Below, piece by piece: positions 25,737 through 33,497 of a stretch of 64,000 nt of DNA. Both the position numbers and the translations under genes were made by a program. Positions within the stretch are counted from its first letter, which is position 1. Every line of letters starts with the position of its first letter. The notes below the pieces were generated by a model, which was not told the origin of the DNA, did not search any database, and saw nothing but the letters and a program-made list of their open reading frames with translations. Origin of the DNA: DATFFO01 sp963744905 (GTDB lineage: Bacteria > Actinomycetota > Acidimicrobiia > Spongiisociales > ZC4RG35); assembly GCA_963744905.1 (NCBI GenBank), contig CAVUUV010000003.1, positions 310,001-374,000 on the forward strand, read 5' to 3'.

Positions 25737-26611
25737 GTCGACACCTCTGCCAGGTCGATCAGGTATTCGGCCACCAGATCGGGCATCTGAGCGTGGATGT
25801 CGTGGTGTCCTGTTGCCCAGCGCACCTCGCCATCAGGGAGGCGGCCGGCGAACGCGGCCACCCTGTTCGTCTTGTCGGGCGCGCCGTCCCCGATGGCCAG
25901 CACCAGCACTGGGCAACGAACGGCTGCGGCGATCTCGTCTGGACGGTGCTCCCAGAGATGACGGAGGATCTTCATGTGGTTGGGTCGGTCGAGGTGGGGA
26001 CGCACCTTTCCGTTGGGGAGAATCTCGAAGTTGGCCAGCTGGCCCCGGATGCCCTCCTCCGGCCACCCATCCAACCGGGCCCGCATCTCCGCCTCCAGCG
26101 CCGCCGCCGTCAAGGAGGTGAGGTCGGGTGGAGCGAGCAGGCGCTGGGCTTCTTCCCAGTCCGGAAATGCCTCCGACAGGGTGAGGAAGCCCCCATCGAT
26201 CAGGGCCAGGGCCTGAACCATGCGGTGACGCCGTACCGCCATCTCCAGCACCACGTTGCCGCCCCAGGACTGGCCTGCCGCCACCACCGGTCGGGCCAGC
26301 GTCGCAGCAACGACGCCTGCGAGATCGTCAACCAGGGTGGCGAAGTCGAAGCGTCCGTCGGCGGGATCGGAGCGGCCATGACCGCGCTGGTCGACCGCAA
26401 CCGAGGCATGACCCATTGCGGCCAGACGCGTCCCCACACCATCCCAAAGCCTGGCGTTGGAAGCCAGGCCATGAACTAACAGAAAGGCGGGCAGGCCGGG
26501 GTCGCCGGGGCGTTCTATCACCGAGAGACTGGCGCCCGTATCCGTCTGCACCCAGCGTCGGGTCGAATCGGTGGGACCGAACCCATCCGCACTGGCGGCC
26601 GAGGTCTGCAT
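25733..26611 (-). CDS. Alpha/beta hydrolase
   Basis: A 292-residue alpha/beta-hydrolase fold protein. It has the HG oxyanion segment (LLVHGLASNARLWDG), DQRGHGRSDP, the nucleophile elbow GQSWGGN, and a His near the C-terminus in TGHHDIHAQMPD. Substrate is unknown (esterase, lipase or haloalkane-type chemistry are all possible). A TAGGGT box eight bases upstream of the ATG suggests a leaderless start. It is co-translated (4-bp overlap) with the S51-CysRS fusion protein, so the two probably act in one process. Confidence 0.88.
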   Translation of the reverse strand: MQTSAASADGFGPTDSTRRWVQTDTGASLSVIERPGDPGLPAFLLVHGLASNARLWDGVGTRLAAMGHASVAVDQRGHGRSDPADGRFDFATLVDDLAGVVAATLARPVVAAGQSWGGNVVLEMAVRRHRMVQALALIDGGFLTLSEAFPDWEEAQRLLAPPDLTSLTAAALEAEMRARLDGWPEEGIRGQLANFEILPNGKVRPHLDRPNHMKILRHLWEHRPDEIAAAVRCPVLVLAIGDGAPDKTNRVAAFAGRLPDGEVRWATGHHDIHAQMPDLVAEYLIDLAEVST

Positions 26612-26691
26612 AAGAGGCGACCCTACCCCCGCCCACCACTAACTTGGACCGCCAACCGTGGCCTCCTCCGCCCCGCCAACCAGGGATGCTG

Positions 26692-27834
26692 ATGACAACA
26701 CTGCCCCTTTACGACGAGGAACATGATCTGTTTCGCACCACCGTCCGCCGCTTCGTCGCCACCGAGATCTCGCCCTTCGTCAACGAATGGGACGAGGCGG
26801 GCGAGTTCCCCCGTGCTCTTTACCGGAAGGCGGGGGAACTGGGATTGTTCGGGATCGGTTTCGCCGAGGAGTACGGGGGCCTGGGCCGCCACGACGCCCG
26901 CTTGCTGAGCATCGTTTCCGAGGAGTTCGGACGATGTGGAGCAGGCGGCGTGCCTGCCTCGCTCTTCTCCAACTACATCGGCGCCCCTCCCATCCAGGCG
27001 GGAGGCTCCGACGAGGTCAAGTCCGAGATCCTGCCCGGCATGCTGACCGGTGACCTGGTCTGCGCCCTGGCGGTGACCGAGCCCGGGGGCGGATCCGATG
27101 TGGCCAACCTCCAGACGACCGCACGGCTCGAAGAAGGCCACTACGTGGTCAACGGGCAGAAAACGTTCATCACCTCGGGAATCCGGGCCGATTACATCAC
27201 CACGGCGGTGCGCACCGGTGGGCCGGGAGCGTCGGGAGTGTCGCTGCTGGTGATTCCGACCTCGAGCCAGGGATTCAGTGCAACCTCGCTCGCCAAGATG
27301 GGATGGTGGTCGTCCGATACGGCCACGCTCTATTTCGACGATTGCCGAGTTCCGGCTCGCTATCTCCTGGGAACGGAGAACGCCGGATTCGCCCTGATCA
27401 TGGACAACTTCAACTACGAGCGACTGCTGCTCATCGCCGGGATGATGGGTGCCTCACGGACGTGCTACGAGGAGGCGCTGGCCTGGGCCCGCGACCGTCA
27501 CACTTTCGGCGCCCGCCTGGCCGACCATCAGGTGATCAGGCACAAGCTGGTGGAGATGGACAGGAGGATAAATGCCACCCGGGCCTGGATGGAACAGCTT
27601 GCCTGGCGTATCGACCAGGGAGACAGGCCGGTGGCCGAATTGGCCGAGTGCAAGGTGCAGGCCAGCCTCGCCATGGAGTTCTGCGCCCGGGAAGCCGCTC
27701 AGATCCTGGGCGGGGCGTCATATATGCGCGGTAACCCGGTCGAGCGCATCTATCGCGAGGTGAGGGTCAACGCCATCGGCGGCGGGTCGGAGGAGATCAT
27801 GCGCGATCTCGCCGCCCGCCAACTCGGGATCTGA
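26692..27834 (+). CDS. Acyl-CoA dehydrogenase (long-chain/isovaleryl-type active site)
   Basis: A 380-residue FAD-dependent acyl-CoA dehydrogenase. It includes ALAVTEPGGGSDVANLQTTA, FITSGIRADYITT and RDRHTFGARLADHQVIRHKL. Where medium-chain enzymes carry the catalytic base in YEGT, this protein has AIGGGSEEIM. The Glu in NFNYERLLLIAG instead fits the helix-G base of long-chain and isovaleryl-CoA dehydrogenases, so it is probably active with that arrangement. The start is the ATG at 26692 with AGGGA upstream. No electron-transfer flavoprotein or thiolase is adjacent. Divergent from the hydrolase. Confidence 0.93.
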   Translation: MTTLPLYDEEHDLFRTTVRRFVATEISPFVNEWDEAGEFPRALYRKAGELGLFGIGFAEEYGGLGRHDARLLSIVSEEFGRCGAGGVPASLFSNYIGAPPIQAGGSDEVKSEILPGMLTGDLVCALAVTEPGGGSDVANLQTTARLEEGHYVVNGQKTFITSGIRADYITTAVRTGGPGASGVSLLVIPTSSQGFSATSLAKMGWWSSDTATLYFDDCRVPARYLLGTENAGFALIMDNFNYERLLLIAGMMGASRTCYEEALAWARDRHTFGARLADHQVIRHKLVEMDRRINATRAWMEQLAWRIDQGDRPVAELAECKVQASLAMEFCAREAAQILGGASYMRGNPVERIYREVRVNAIGGGSEEIMRDLAARQLGI

Positions 27835-27852
27835 GGGTACGCCCGGCCCGAC

Positions 27853-28827
27853 TCAGGGCACAGTGGCGGCCCGCCACCATTTGAGCACCCTCAGGGCGCG
27901 CAGGGTCAGCCAGCGGGAGGGCTTGCCTTCCCCGCCGTCGACGTCGAACCAGACCCGGCCGGTCGGGCTCCAGTCGAGAGGCCAGGTGCCGTCGTCGAGA
28001 CGGCGGGAGCGGATGAACTCGATCGCCTCGGCCAACCGGGGGTCGGCGGGCTGGCCGGTCACGACCGAGGCCGAACGAAAGTAGTCCAGCCCCCGCAGCA
28101 CGTCGTAGTGCCAGCGGTTGGGATGCAGCAGGTGGAGGTACTTCTGGATCGGCTCGCCGGTGCTGAGACGGCGGAAAAGGCGGCGTTGAAGGAGGTACTC
28201 CTCGCCGGCGCGGCGCGCCGCTCTGGATTCGAGTGTGCCGCCTGTGGAGCGCTCGTACTCCAGCAGGCCCTCGAGGACGTTGATCGTGGTGTCGAAGGAC
28301 GATCGGACAGAGCCGTTCTCCGTCTCGCAGTTCCAACCCCCGTCTTCCAAACGCTCCCCGACCAGCCTCTCGACCACCGGAGTCATGTCCACACCGAAGT
28401 AGGTCCCGTTGGCGACGGTCATGCCGTTGATACATGGTTCGACCTCCCCTTCCCAGTAGGGCTGGCCATCATGCTCCCAGTGGCAGTTGGCACCGATCAA
28501 CGCCACGCTACGTCGCATATCCACTGGTTCGAGCCCGAACTCGCGCAGCTGCGACAACGAGTGGGTGGTGGATGTCCACGGCTGACCCGCCTCGTCGCCT
28601 CCCCACACATAGTCGGCGGGGAAGTGGGCGCCGCCCGCCCAGCGGCCGTCTTCGTCTTCTGCTGCCAGGAGCCGGGCCCCCCAACCTTGCGTCCCCACCC
28701 GAGCACGCTCGGCCCTCCACTCGGGCTCAGGGGCGTCCACCAGGTCACGCATCACCTGCCAGCGAATGGAAGGGTCGGACTGCCCGGGATCGAGCAGCCA
28801 GTCGATCACGACATCGGCATCGGTCAC
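27853..28827 (-). CDS. Squalene-cyclase/prenyltransferase-like alpha-alpha toroid protein
   Basis: A 324-residue soluble protein made of helical repeats like the alpha/alpha toroid of terpene cyclases and prenyltransferases (for example EDGGWNCETENGSVRSSFDTTINVLEGLLEYE and RRLDDGTWPLDWSPTGRVWFD). It is much shorter than squalene-hopene cyclases (about 630) and no DxDD catalytic motif is visible, so cyclase activity is unlikely; function is unknown. The start is the GTG at 28827, seven bases downstream of a TACGCT box (leaderless type); longer in-frame extensions overlap the divergent aconitase leader and are not protein-like. Confidence 0.65.
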   Translation of the reverse strand: MTDADVVIDWLLDPGQSDPSIRWQVMRDLVDAPEPEWRAERARVGTQGWGARLLAAEDEDGRWAGGAHFPADYVWGGDEAGQPWTSTTHSLSQLREFGLEPVDMRRSVALIGANCHWEHDGQPYWEGEVEPCINGMTVANGTYFGVDMTPVVERLVGERLEDGGWNCETENGSVRSSFDTTINVLEGLLEYERSTGGTLESRAARRAGEEYLLQRRLFRRLSTGEPIQKYLHLLHPNRWHYDVLRGLDYFRSASVVTGQPADPRLAEAIEFIRSRRLDDGTWPLDWSPTGRVWFDVDGGEGKPSRWLTLRALRVLKWWRAATVP

Positions 28828-28936
28828 GCCGGGAAGCGTACCGGCCCGGGGCAGGGGCCCGCGCTCGGTGGGACAGCAACGGGGCGGAGGTAGGGTCGGT
28901 CGTAGACCAACCGTCGAGACCCCGCGAGGAACCGCC

Positions 28937-30892
28937 TTGGCTCCAGTAGCCCGCAAGCTGATCGAATCCCATCTGGTCGACGGCGAGATGACACCGGGCT
29001 CGGAGATCGCCCTCCGCATCGACCAGACGTTGACACAGGACGCCACCGGGACACTGGTGATGCTGGAGCTCGAGGCTCTGGGGCTGGACCGGGTCAAGAC
29101 GGAGCTTTCGGCCCAGTACCTCGATCACAACCTCATCCAGGAAGACAACAAGAACCCAGACGATCACCTCTTCCTGCGCAGCGCCTGTCGCAAATGGGGC
29201 ATCTGGTACAGCCGACCTGGCAACGGGGTGAGCCACCCGGTGCACATGGAGCATTTCGGAAAGCCGGGCCGGACCTTGCTGGGCTCCGACTCGCACACCC
29301 CGGCCGCCGGATCGATGGGGATGCTGGCCATCGGGGCAGGAGGCCTGGATGTGGCCATGGCGATGGCAGGCCAGCCTTTCTGGCTGGAGATGCCCGAGAT
29401 CTGGGGTGTCCGGTTGAGCGGGACCCTGCCGGACTGGGTGAGCGCCAAGGACGTCATCCTGGAGATGCTGCGGCGTCACGGCGTCTCTGGCGGGGTGGGG
29501 CGGATCATCGAATACCACGGGCCCGGGCTGGACCACCTCTCGGCAATGGACCGACACGTGATCGCCAACATGGGAGCCGAGTTGGGCGCCACCACCACCG
29601 TGTTTCCGGCCGACCAAGCCGTGCAGCGCTTCCTCGAGTCACAGGGCCGGGGCGACGACTTCACCGAGATGATCACCGACGACGACACCGCCTACGACGT
29701 AACCGAGGAGATCGACCTGTCCTCGCTGGAGCCGCTCATCGCCCTTCCCTCCAGCCCGGGCAACGTGGTACCTGTGTCCGAGGTGGCGGGCGAGCCCATC
29801 TTCCAGGCCTACATCGGATCGTCGGCAAATCCCGGCTACCGGGATTTGGCGGTAGCCGCAGAGATGGTCAAGGGCCGCACCGTCGACGATCGAGTTTCCT
29901 TCGACATCAACCCCACCTCCCGCCAGATCCTCGAGAACTTGATCGCCGACGGTCACATCCTCTCACTGGTGGCGGCCGGGGCCCGGCTCCATCAGGCGGG
30001 CTGCAACGGGTGCATCGGCATGGGCCAGGCGCCGGCCACGGGTCGCATCAGCCTGCGCACCGTTCCCCGCAACTTCCCGGGCCGTTCGGGGACGAAGGAG
30101 GATTCCGTCTACCTGTGCAGCCCCGAGACCGCCGCCGCCTCGGCTCTGACCGGGGTGATCACCGACCCTCGTACCCTCGACATGGACTATCCGAAAGTGG
30201 TGGAACCGACCTCGCCCATCCTCTCCACCGACCTGCTGGTGGCGCCACTCCCGGCCGCCGAGGCGGCCGGGGTCGAGCTCGAGAAGGGACCCAACATCGT
30301 CTCTCTCCCCAGATTCGAGCCCATGCCGGACAGACTGGAACTGCCGGTCTTGTTGGCGCTGGGCGACGACGTCTCCACCGACGAGATCATGCCGGCCGGT
30401 GCCCGAGTCCTGCCCTTCCGCTCCAACGTCGTCCGGATCTCCGACTTCTGCTTCGACATCATCGACGACAGCTACGCAAAACGAGCCCGGGCCCTGACGG
30501 ACGAGGGCGCCGACGGCCACGCCATCGTCGCCGGCCACAACTACGGGCAGGGATCGAGCCGGGAACATGCCGCCATCGCCCCCCGCTACCTCGGGTTGAG
30601 GGTGCTCGTGGCGCTGGACTTCGCTCGAATCCACCGACAGAACCTGCCCAACTTCGGAGTGCTGCCACTCACCTTCGCCGACCCCGCCGACCTCGAATCC
30701 ATCTCCCAGGGCGACACCCTGGTGATAGAGGGGATCCGCCAGGCCCTATCCTCTGGCACCGCTCCCCGGGTTCGCAACCAGCGCTCCGGGGCCCGGATCC
30801 CGGTGCGTAGTGATCTGACCGGGCGCGAAGCCCAATTGGTGACGGCCGGCGGACTACTCAACTGGATGAAGAACCAACTTCAGGACGGCTGA
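28937..30892 (+). CDS. Aconitate hydratase (short form)
   Basis: A 651-residue aconitase of the short bacterial type. It has DQTLTQDATGTLVMLELEA, GSDSHTPAAGSMGMLAIGAGG, the cluster loop GCNGCIGMG, and the C-terminal swivel domain with DDVSTDEIMPAGA and GHNYGQGSSREHAA. It should interconvert citrate and isocitrate through a [4Fe-4S] cluster. One oddity: where classical aconitases and LeuC have GSCTN, this protein has GSSAN, so one of the three usual cluster cysteines is absent from that position. The start is a TTG with GAGGA seven bases upstream. Its 3' end overlaps the convergent redoxin gene by 13 bp. Confidence 0.9.
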   Translation: MAPVARKLIESHLVDGEMTPGSEIALRIDQTLTQDATGTLVMLELEALGLDRVKTELSAQYLDHNLIQEDNKNPDDHLFLRSACRKWGIWYSRPGNGVSHPVHMEHFGKPGRTLLGSDSHTPAAGSMGMLAIGAGGLDVAMAMAGQPFWLEMPEIWGVRLSGTLPDWVSAKDVILEMLRRHGVSGGVGRIIEYHGPGLDHLSAMDRHVIANMGAELGATTTVFPADQAVQRFLESQGRGDDFTEMITDDDTAYDVTEEIDLSSLEPLIALPSSPGNVVPVSEVAGEPIFQAYIGSSANPGYRDLAVAAEMVKGRTVDDRVSFDINPTSRQILENLIADGHILSLVAAGARLHQAGCNGCIGMGQAPATGRISLRTVPRNFPGRSGTKEDSVYLCSPETAAASALTGVITDPRTLDMDYPKVVEPTSPILSTDLLVAPLPAAEAAGVELEKGPNIVSLPRFEPMPDRLELPVLLALGDDVSTDEIMPAGARVLPFRSNVVRISDFCFDIIDDSYAKRARALTDEGADGHAIVAGHNYGQGSSREHAAIAPRYLGLRVLVALDFARIHRQNLPNFGVLPLTFADPADLESISQGDTLVIEGIRQALSSGTAPRVRNQRSGARIPVRSDLTGREAQLVTAGGLLNWMKNQLQDG

Positions 30893-31572
30893 GGCCCCCT
30901 GCGCTGCTTCAGTTCCTTCACGGCCTCGGCAAAACGGTCCATCTCCGCCACGTAGGACTTGGAGTCGTCCTTGATCGATTCGTCCAGATAGCCATGGCGC
31001 AGACCCATGGCCAGTGCAGCGAAGCGGGCACCGCGGAAGTATGTGAGGAGCTGGTCGAAGGGCATGGCCCGGGGACCCGGGGCAGGATTCCCGGGCGTGG
31101 GAGGGTCCTGGGTGACTGGGGGCAGACCGAGCGTCCGCGCCTGCTCGAGGGCGTCCTCCTCCGGGAGCCGATCAGCGAAATCACGGGAAACGAAGCGCCA
31201 TCGCTCCTGCCCGTCGGGCTCGACCAGGACCATGGCCGGGCGGGCCAGGTTGCGCCGGTCCTTGGGGTCGGCCACTCCGAAAGGCCCGATAGCCTTACTG
31301 CGGTCCGGATCGGACAGGATGGGGAAAGGGAGCGAGAGCTTCTCGATCATGGCGGCGTGCTGACCGGGCGAGTCGATCGATATGGGAAATATCCGCACCC
31401 CTGCCGCTAGGAAGTCTTCGTGAACTCGAGCCAAGCTGACCAGCTGACCGTTGCAGTACGGTCACCAGTCGCCGCGCAGGAATACGAGCAGGGCGCCGGC
31501 GTCGAGATGGTCGGACAGGACCCACCTGGCGCCGGCTTGATCGGTGAGCGTGGGGTCTGGGACCGTCGTCAT
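30880..31572 (-). CDS. Selenocysteine-containing redoxin (AhpC/TSA-like peroxiredoxin), UGA readthrough
   Basis: Read from the ATG at 31572, the frame is open except for one TGA (31464-31462) at codon 37 and continues to 30880, giving 230 residues with that codon decoded. Around it the protein reads LLVFLRGDW-U-PYCNGQLVSLA, the peroxiredoxin-like active site FYRGDWCPYC with Sec in place of the peroxidatic Cys; C40 would be the resolving or UxxC partner. The fold continues through IFPISIDSPG and PFPILSDPDR. A SECIS-like hairpin lies at 31449-31429. Sec supports thiol-dependent peroxide reduction. The ATG overlaps the stop of the MbfA-like gene (ATGA), so translation is coupled. Starting after the TGA would delete the whole active site, arguing against a simple shorter gene. 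Confidence 0.85.
31429..31449 (-). promoter_or_regulatory. Putative bacterial SECIS hairpin
   Basis: On the minus strand, GGUCAGCU (31449-31442) pairs with AGCUUGGCU (31437-31429) to give eight base pairs with one bulged U, closed by the tetraloop GGUC (31441-31438). The loop is 20 nt after the UGA. E. coli fdhF SECIS also has a GGUC apical loop about 18 nt after its UGA and a bulged U in the upper stem, although there the bulge is on the 5' side. The UGA itself can also pair in an alternative 7-bp stem (UGACCGU with ACGGUCA). Confidence 0.65.
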
Positions 31573-32720
31573 CCGCCCACCGCCGTACCCAGCAGCGTTC
31601 CGATCCCGTAGGTGACTCCTGCCGCCACAAGTCCCAGGATAAGGGAGCGGAGCCCGGTGCGGAGGAGGCCGGTCCCGGTGATCAGTGCCGTCGTCCCCCC
31701 CAGCAGGAACAGCCCCACCCCGGCCAGACCCAGGCTGAAGAACACTGCCGACCCGCCCGTGAGGAAGAAGAAGGGGATCACCGGCACGATGGCGCCGACG
31801 GCGAAGAGGAAGAAGGAGGCAATGGCTGCCTCCCAGGCCGAGCCCCCCAGCTCCTCGGGATCGATCCCCAGCTCCTCGCGGACCTTGGTGTCCAGGAAGG
31901 CATCCGGATCGTCCATCACGTCCCTGGCGGCCTTCTCTGCTTCCTGGGGAGACATCCCCTTGGCCTGGTAGATGAGGGCCAGCTCCTCGGCCTCCTCCTC
32001 GGGCATGGCGATGATCTCGTCCCGCTCCACCCTGATCTGGGATTGGTGGAGCTCGCGGGAGCTCTGCACCGAAAGCCACTCGCCCAGAGCCATGGATATG
32101 GCCCCGGCCAGGAGCCCGGCCAGACCCGACAGGAGCACCGCCGTGGCCGAGAATGCCGCCCCGGCCACACCCATCACCAGGGACGTGTTGGAGACCAGGC
32201 CGTCGTTGGCCCCCAGCACCGCCGCCCGGAGGGCATTGCCCCTCACTCCCTTGTGGCGACTCTCGAGGCGGGCCAGGACACCGCCCCGGACCCCGCCCGT
32301 GGCTTCCCGGCGCAGGGCGTCCAGCATCACCGCATGCGAACGCTCGTCGGCCGGCAGCGACGTGCCGGCTGCCTCAGGCTGTCGGTCGTACATCGTCCGG
32401 GCGGACATCTCGGTGGTGGCCATCACCTGGGCCAGCACCCAGGGACCCATCCGGGCGGCGAGCCAGCCCAGGATGCGGGAGCGGAGGTCGGGCCGACGCT
32501 GGGGAACCTCCTCGCCCGCCTCACGCAGAGTCTTCTCCCACAGAGAGGCATGGCGGTCCTCGGTCTCGGCCAGCCGCTCGTAGACACCGGCGATGGTGGG
32601 ATCCTCCTCGAGCCGAGCCGCCACCCGGTAGAGATAGGCCGCGTTTACCTCCTCGGCGAAGTTCTCACGCCATCGGGCTGAGTCAGACGTCAACATGTCC
32701 TCCGGGCTCTCGGTACTCAC
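31569..32720 (-). CDS. MbfA-like ferritin-domain/VIT1-CCC1 family iron exporter
   Basis: A 383-residue protein. The N-terminal ferritin/rubrerythrin-like four-helix domain (about 1-150) carries candidate di-iron ligands in FAEEVNAAYLYR, ETEDRHASLWEK, TTEMSARTMYD and DERSHAVML. A VIT1/CCC1 membrane domain follows (about 165-383) with LGANDGLVSNTSLVMGVAG and a long acidic cytoplasmic loop (EEEAEELALIYQAKGMSPQEAEK). This is the architecture of rhizobial MbfA, an iron exporter needed for peroxide resistance. The GTG at 32720 with GGGAG is preferred; an ATG at 32696 is possible. It is co-translated with the downstream Sec-redoxin, pointing to joint iron/peroxide defence. Confidence 0.88.
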   Translation of the reverse strand: MSTESPEDMLTSDSARWRENFAEEVNAAYLYRVAARLEEDPTIAGVYERLAETEDRHASLWEKTLREAGEEVPQRRPDLRSRILGWLAARMGPWVLAQVMATTEMSARTMYDRQPEAAGTSLPADERSHAVMLDALRREATGGVRGGVLARLESRHKGVRGNALRAAVLGANDGLVSNTSLVMGVAGAAFSATAVLLSGLAGLLAGAISMALGEWLSVQSSRELHQSQIRVERDEIIAMPEEEAEELALIYQAKGMSPQEAEKAARDVMDDPDAFLDTKVREELGIDPEELGGSAWEAAIASFFLFAVGAIVPVIPFFFLTGGSAVFFSLGLAGVGLFLLGGTTALITGTGLLRTGLRSLILGLVAAGVTYGIGTLLGTAVGG

Positions 32721-32770
32721 ATACTCCCACACCGAACGACCCCAGCACGCCGGACCATGCACCGTCCCCC

Positions 32771-32877
32771 TTCTTTGGACCGTGAGGAACGCCCCTCCCC
32801 TTCTTTGGACCGTGGCGAACGCATAGCGACGGCGAGCGTCCAAAGAAGCCCGGAACCGTTCCCCCGCGTCCAAAGAA
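32771..32877. repeat. Dispersed nested-palindrome repeat, copy 2 (TTCTTTGGAC family)
   Basis: The clearest copy: TTCTTTGGAC, GGAACGCCCC, TTCTTTGGAC, GCGAACGCATAGCGACGG, GCGTCCAAAGAA, then GCGTCCAAAGAA. The two forward arms and two reverse arms are nested inverted repeats. It sits between the RHH gene and the MbfA-like gene and would fall inside the latter only if an unrealistically early start were used. Confidence 0.8.
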
Positions 32878-32901
32878 ACAGCCAGCGAGATCGAGGTCGA
32901 C

Positions 32902-33411
32902 TCAGGCAGCCGGGCCCTGCCGGCGCACCTCGTGGACCTTCTCGATTGCCTCACGCAGGTCGGCCAGCCACTCATCCTGGTTGTCGGCAACCAGCTTCAC
33001 GCACCAGGCCAGAGCCTCCGATCGCGAGCGAGCCACCCCGGCGTCGATGAGGGTGTCGAGGACGCGCCGCTCGGGCATGCGGAGGCGGGTCATGGCGGGA
33101 GCGGCCACGGTGGTGAAGAGAATGGACTCCTCCCCACAGCGAGCTCCCCACGACAGCGAGCGATCGAAGGTGTGCTCGACCTGACGGGCAATGGCCATCC
33201 GGGCCCGGCGGGTCTCCTCGCGCCAGGCCTCGATGCGAGAACGGTCGGCGATGCGACGGTCTTCGAGGGCGGAGTCTTCGGCCAGGCTGGGCTGGGCGAG
33301 ACGTCCGATCACCAGCACCTCTTCCCGGTCGAAGCGGATCTCGGGCGGTTCGACGAACCAATCGTCGGGTAACCGACCCGCCAGCCAGGCAGGAATCTCA
33401 CTCAGATTCAT
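32902..33411 (-). CDS. Hypothetical protein with C-terminal ribbon-helix-helix-like domain
   Basis: A 169-residue soluble protein. The N-terminal part (about 1-105) is unrecognised. The C-terminal part (MTRLRMPERRVLDTLIDAGVARSRSEALAWCVKLV) has the strand plus two helices of an Arc/MetJ-type ribbon-helix-helix domain, so DNA binding is likely. AGGAGA lies three bases before the ATG. Tandem 8-bp repeats at 33425-33440, 14 bp upstream of the start, look like an RHH operator, so autoregulation is a good hypothesis. Downstream in the same direction are the MbfA-like and Sec-redoxin genes, which it might also control. Confidence 0.7.
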   Translation of the reverse strand: MNLSEIPAWLAGRLPDDWFVEPPEIRFDREEVLVIGRLAQPSLAEDSALEDRRIADRSRIEAWREETRRARMAIARQVEHTFDRSLSWGARCGEESILFTTVAAPAMTRLRMPERRVLDTLIDAGVARSRSEALAWCVKLVADNQDEWLADLREAIEKVHEVRRQGPAA

Positions 33412-33424
33412 TTCTCTCCTTGTG

Positions 33425-33440
33425 TCATTACAAGATTACA
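33425..33440. promoter_or_regulatory. Tandem 8-bp repeat, putative RHH operator
   Basis: TCATTACA followed directly by AGATTACA (6 of 8 identical) in an AT-rich patch within otherwise GC-rich DNA. RHH proteins such as MetJ bind tandem 8-bp half-sites. It lies 14 bp upstream of the RHH gene start and 57 bp upstream of the PhnD-like gene. Confidence 0.45.
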
Positions 33441-33497
33441 CAGAATCCTTTCCCAATCAAAGCCCCCCGTGTGCACGGACCGCATAGGATCCGCCCG

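Noticed and set aside
30880..31434. A 184-codon redoxin starting after the TGA (TTG start at 31434) as the real gene
   Set aside because: This would remove the whole active-site region, and the upstream frame from 31572 encodes a normal redoxin N-terminus coupled to the previous gene.
31462..31464. The TGA as a nonsense mutation or sequencing error
   Set aside because: It sits precisely at the catalytic Cys codon, with a SECIS-like hairpin at the right distance and no other lesion; kept only as the main alternative to selenocysteine.
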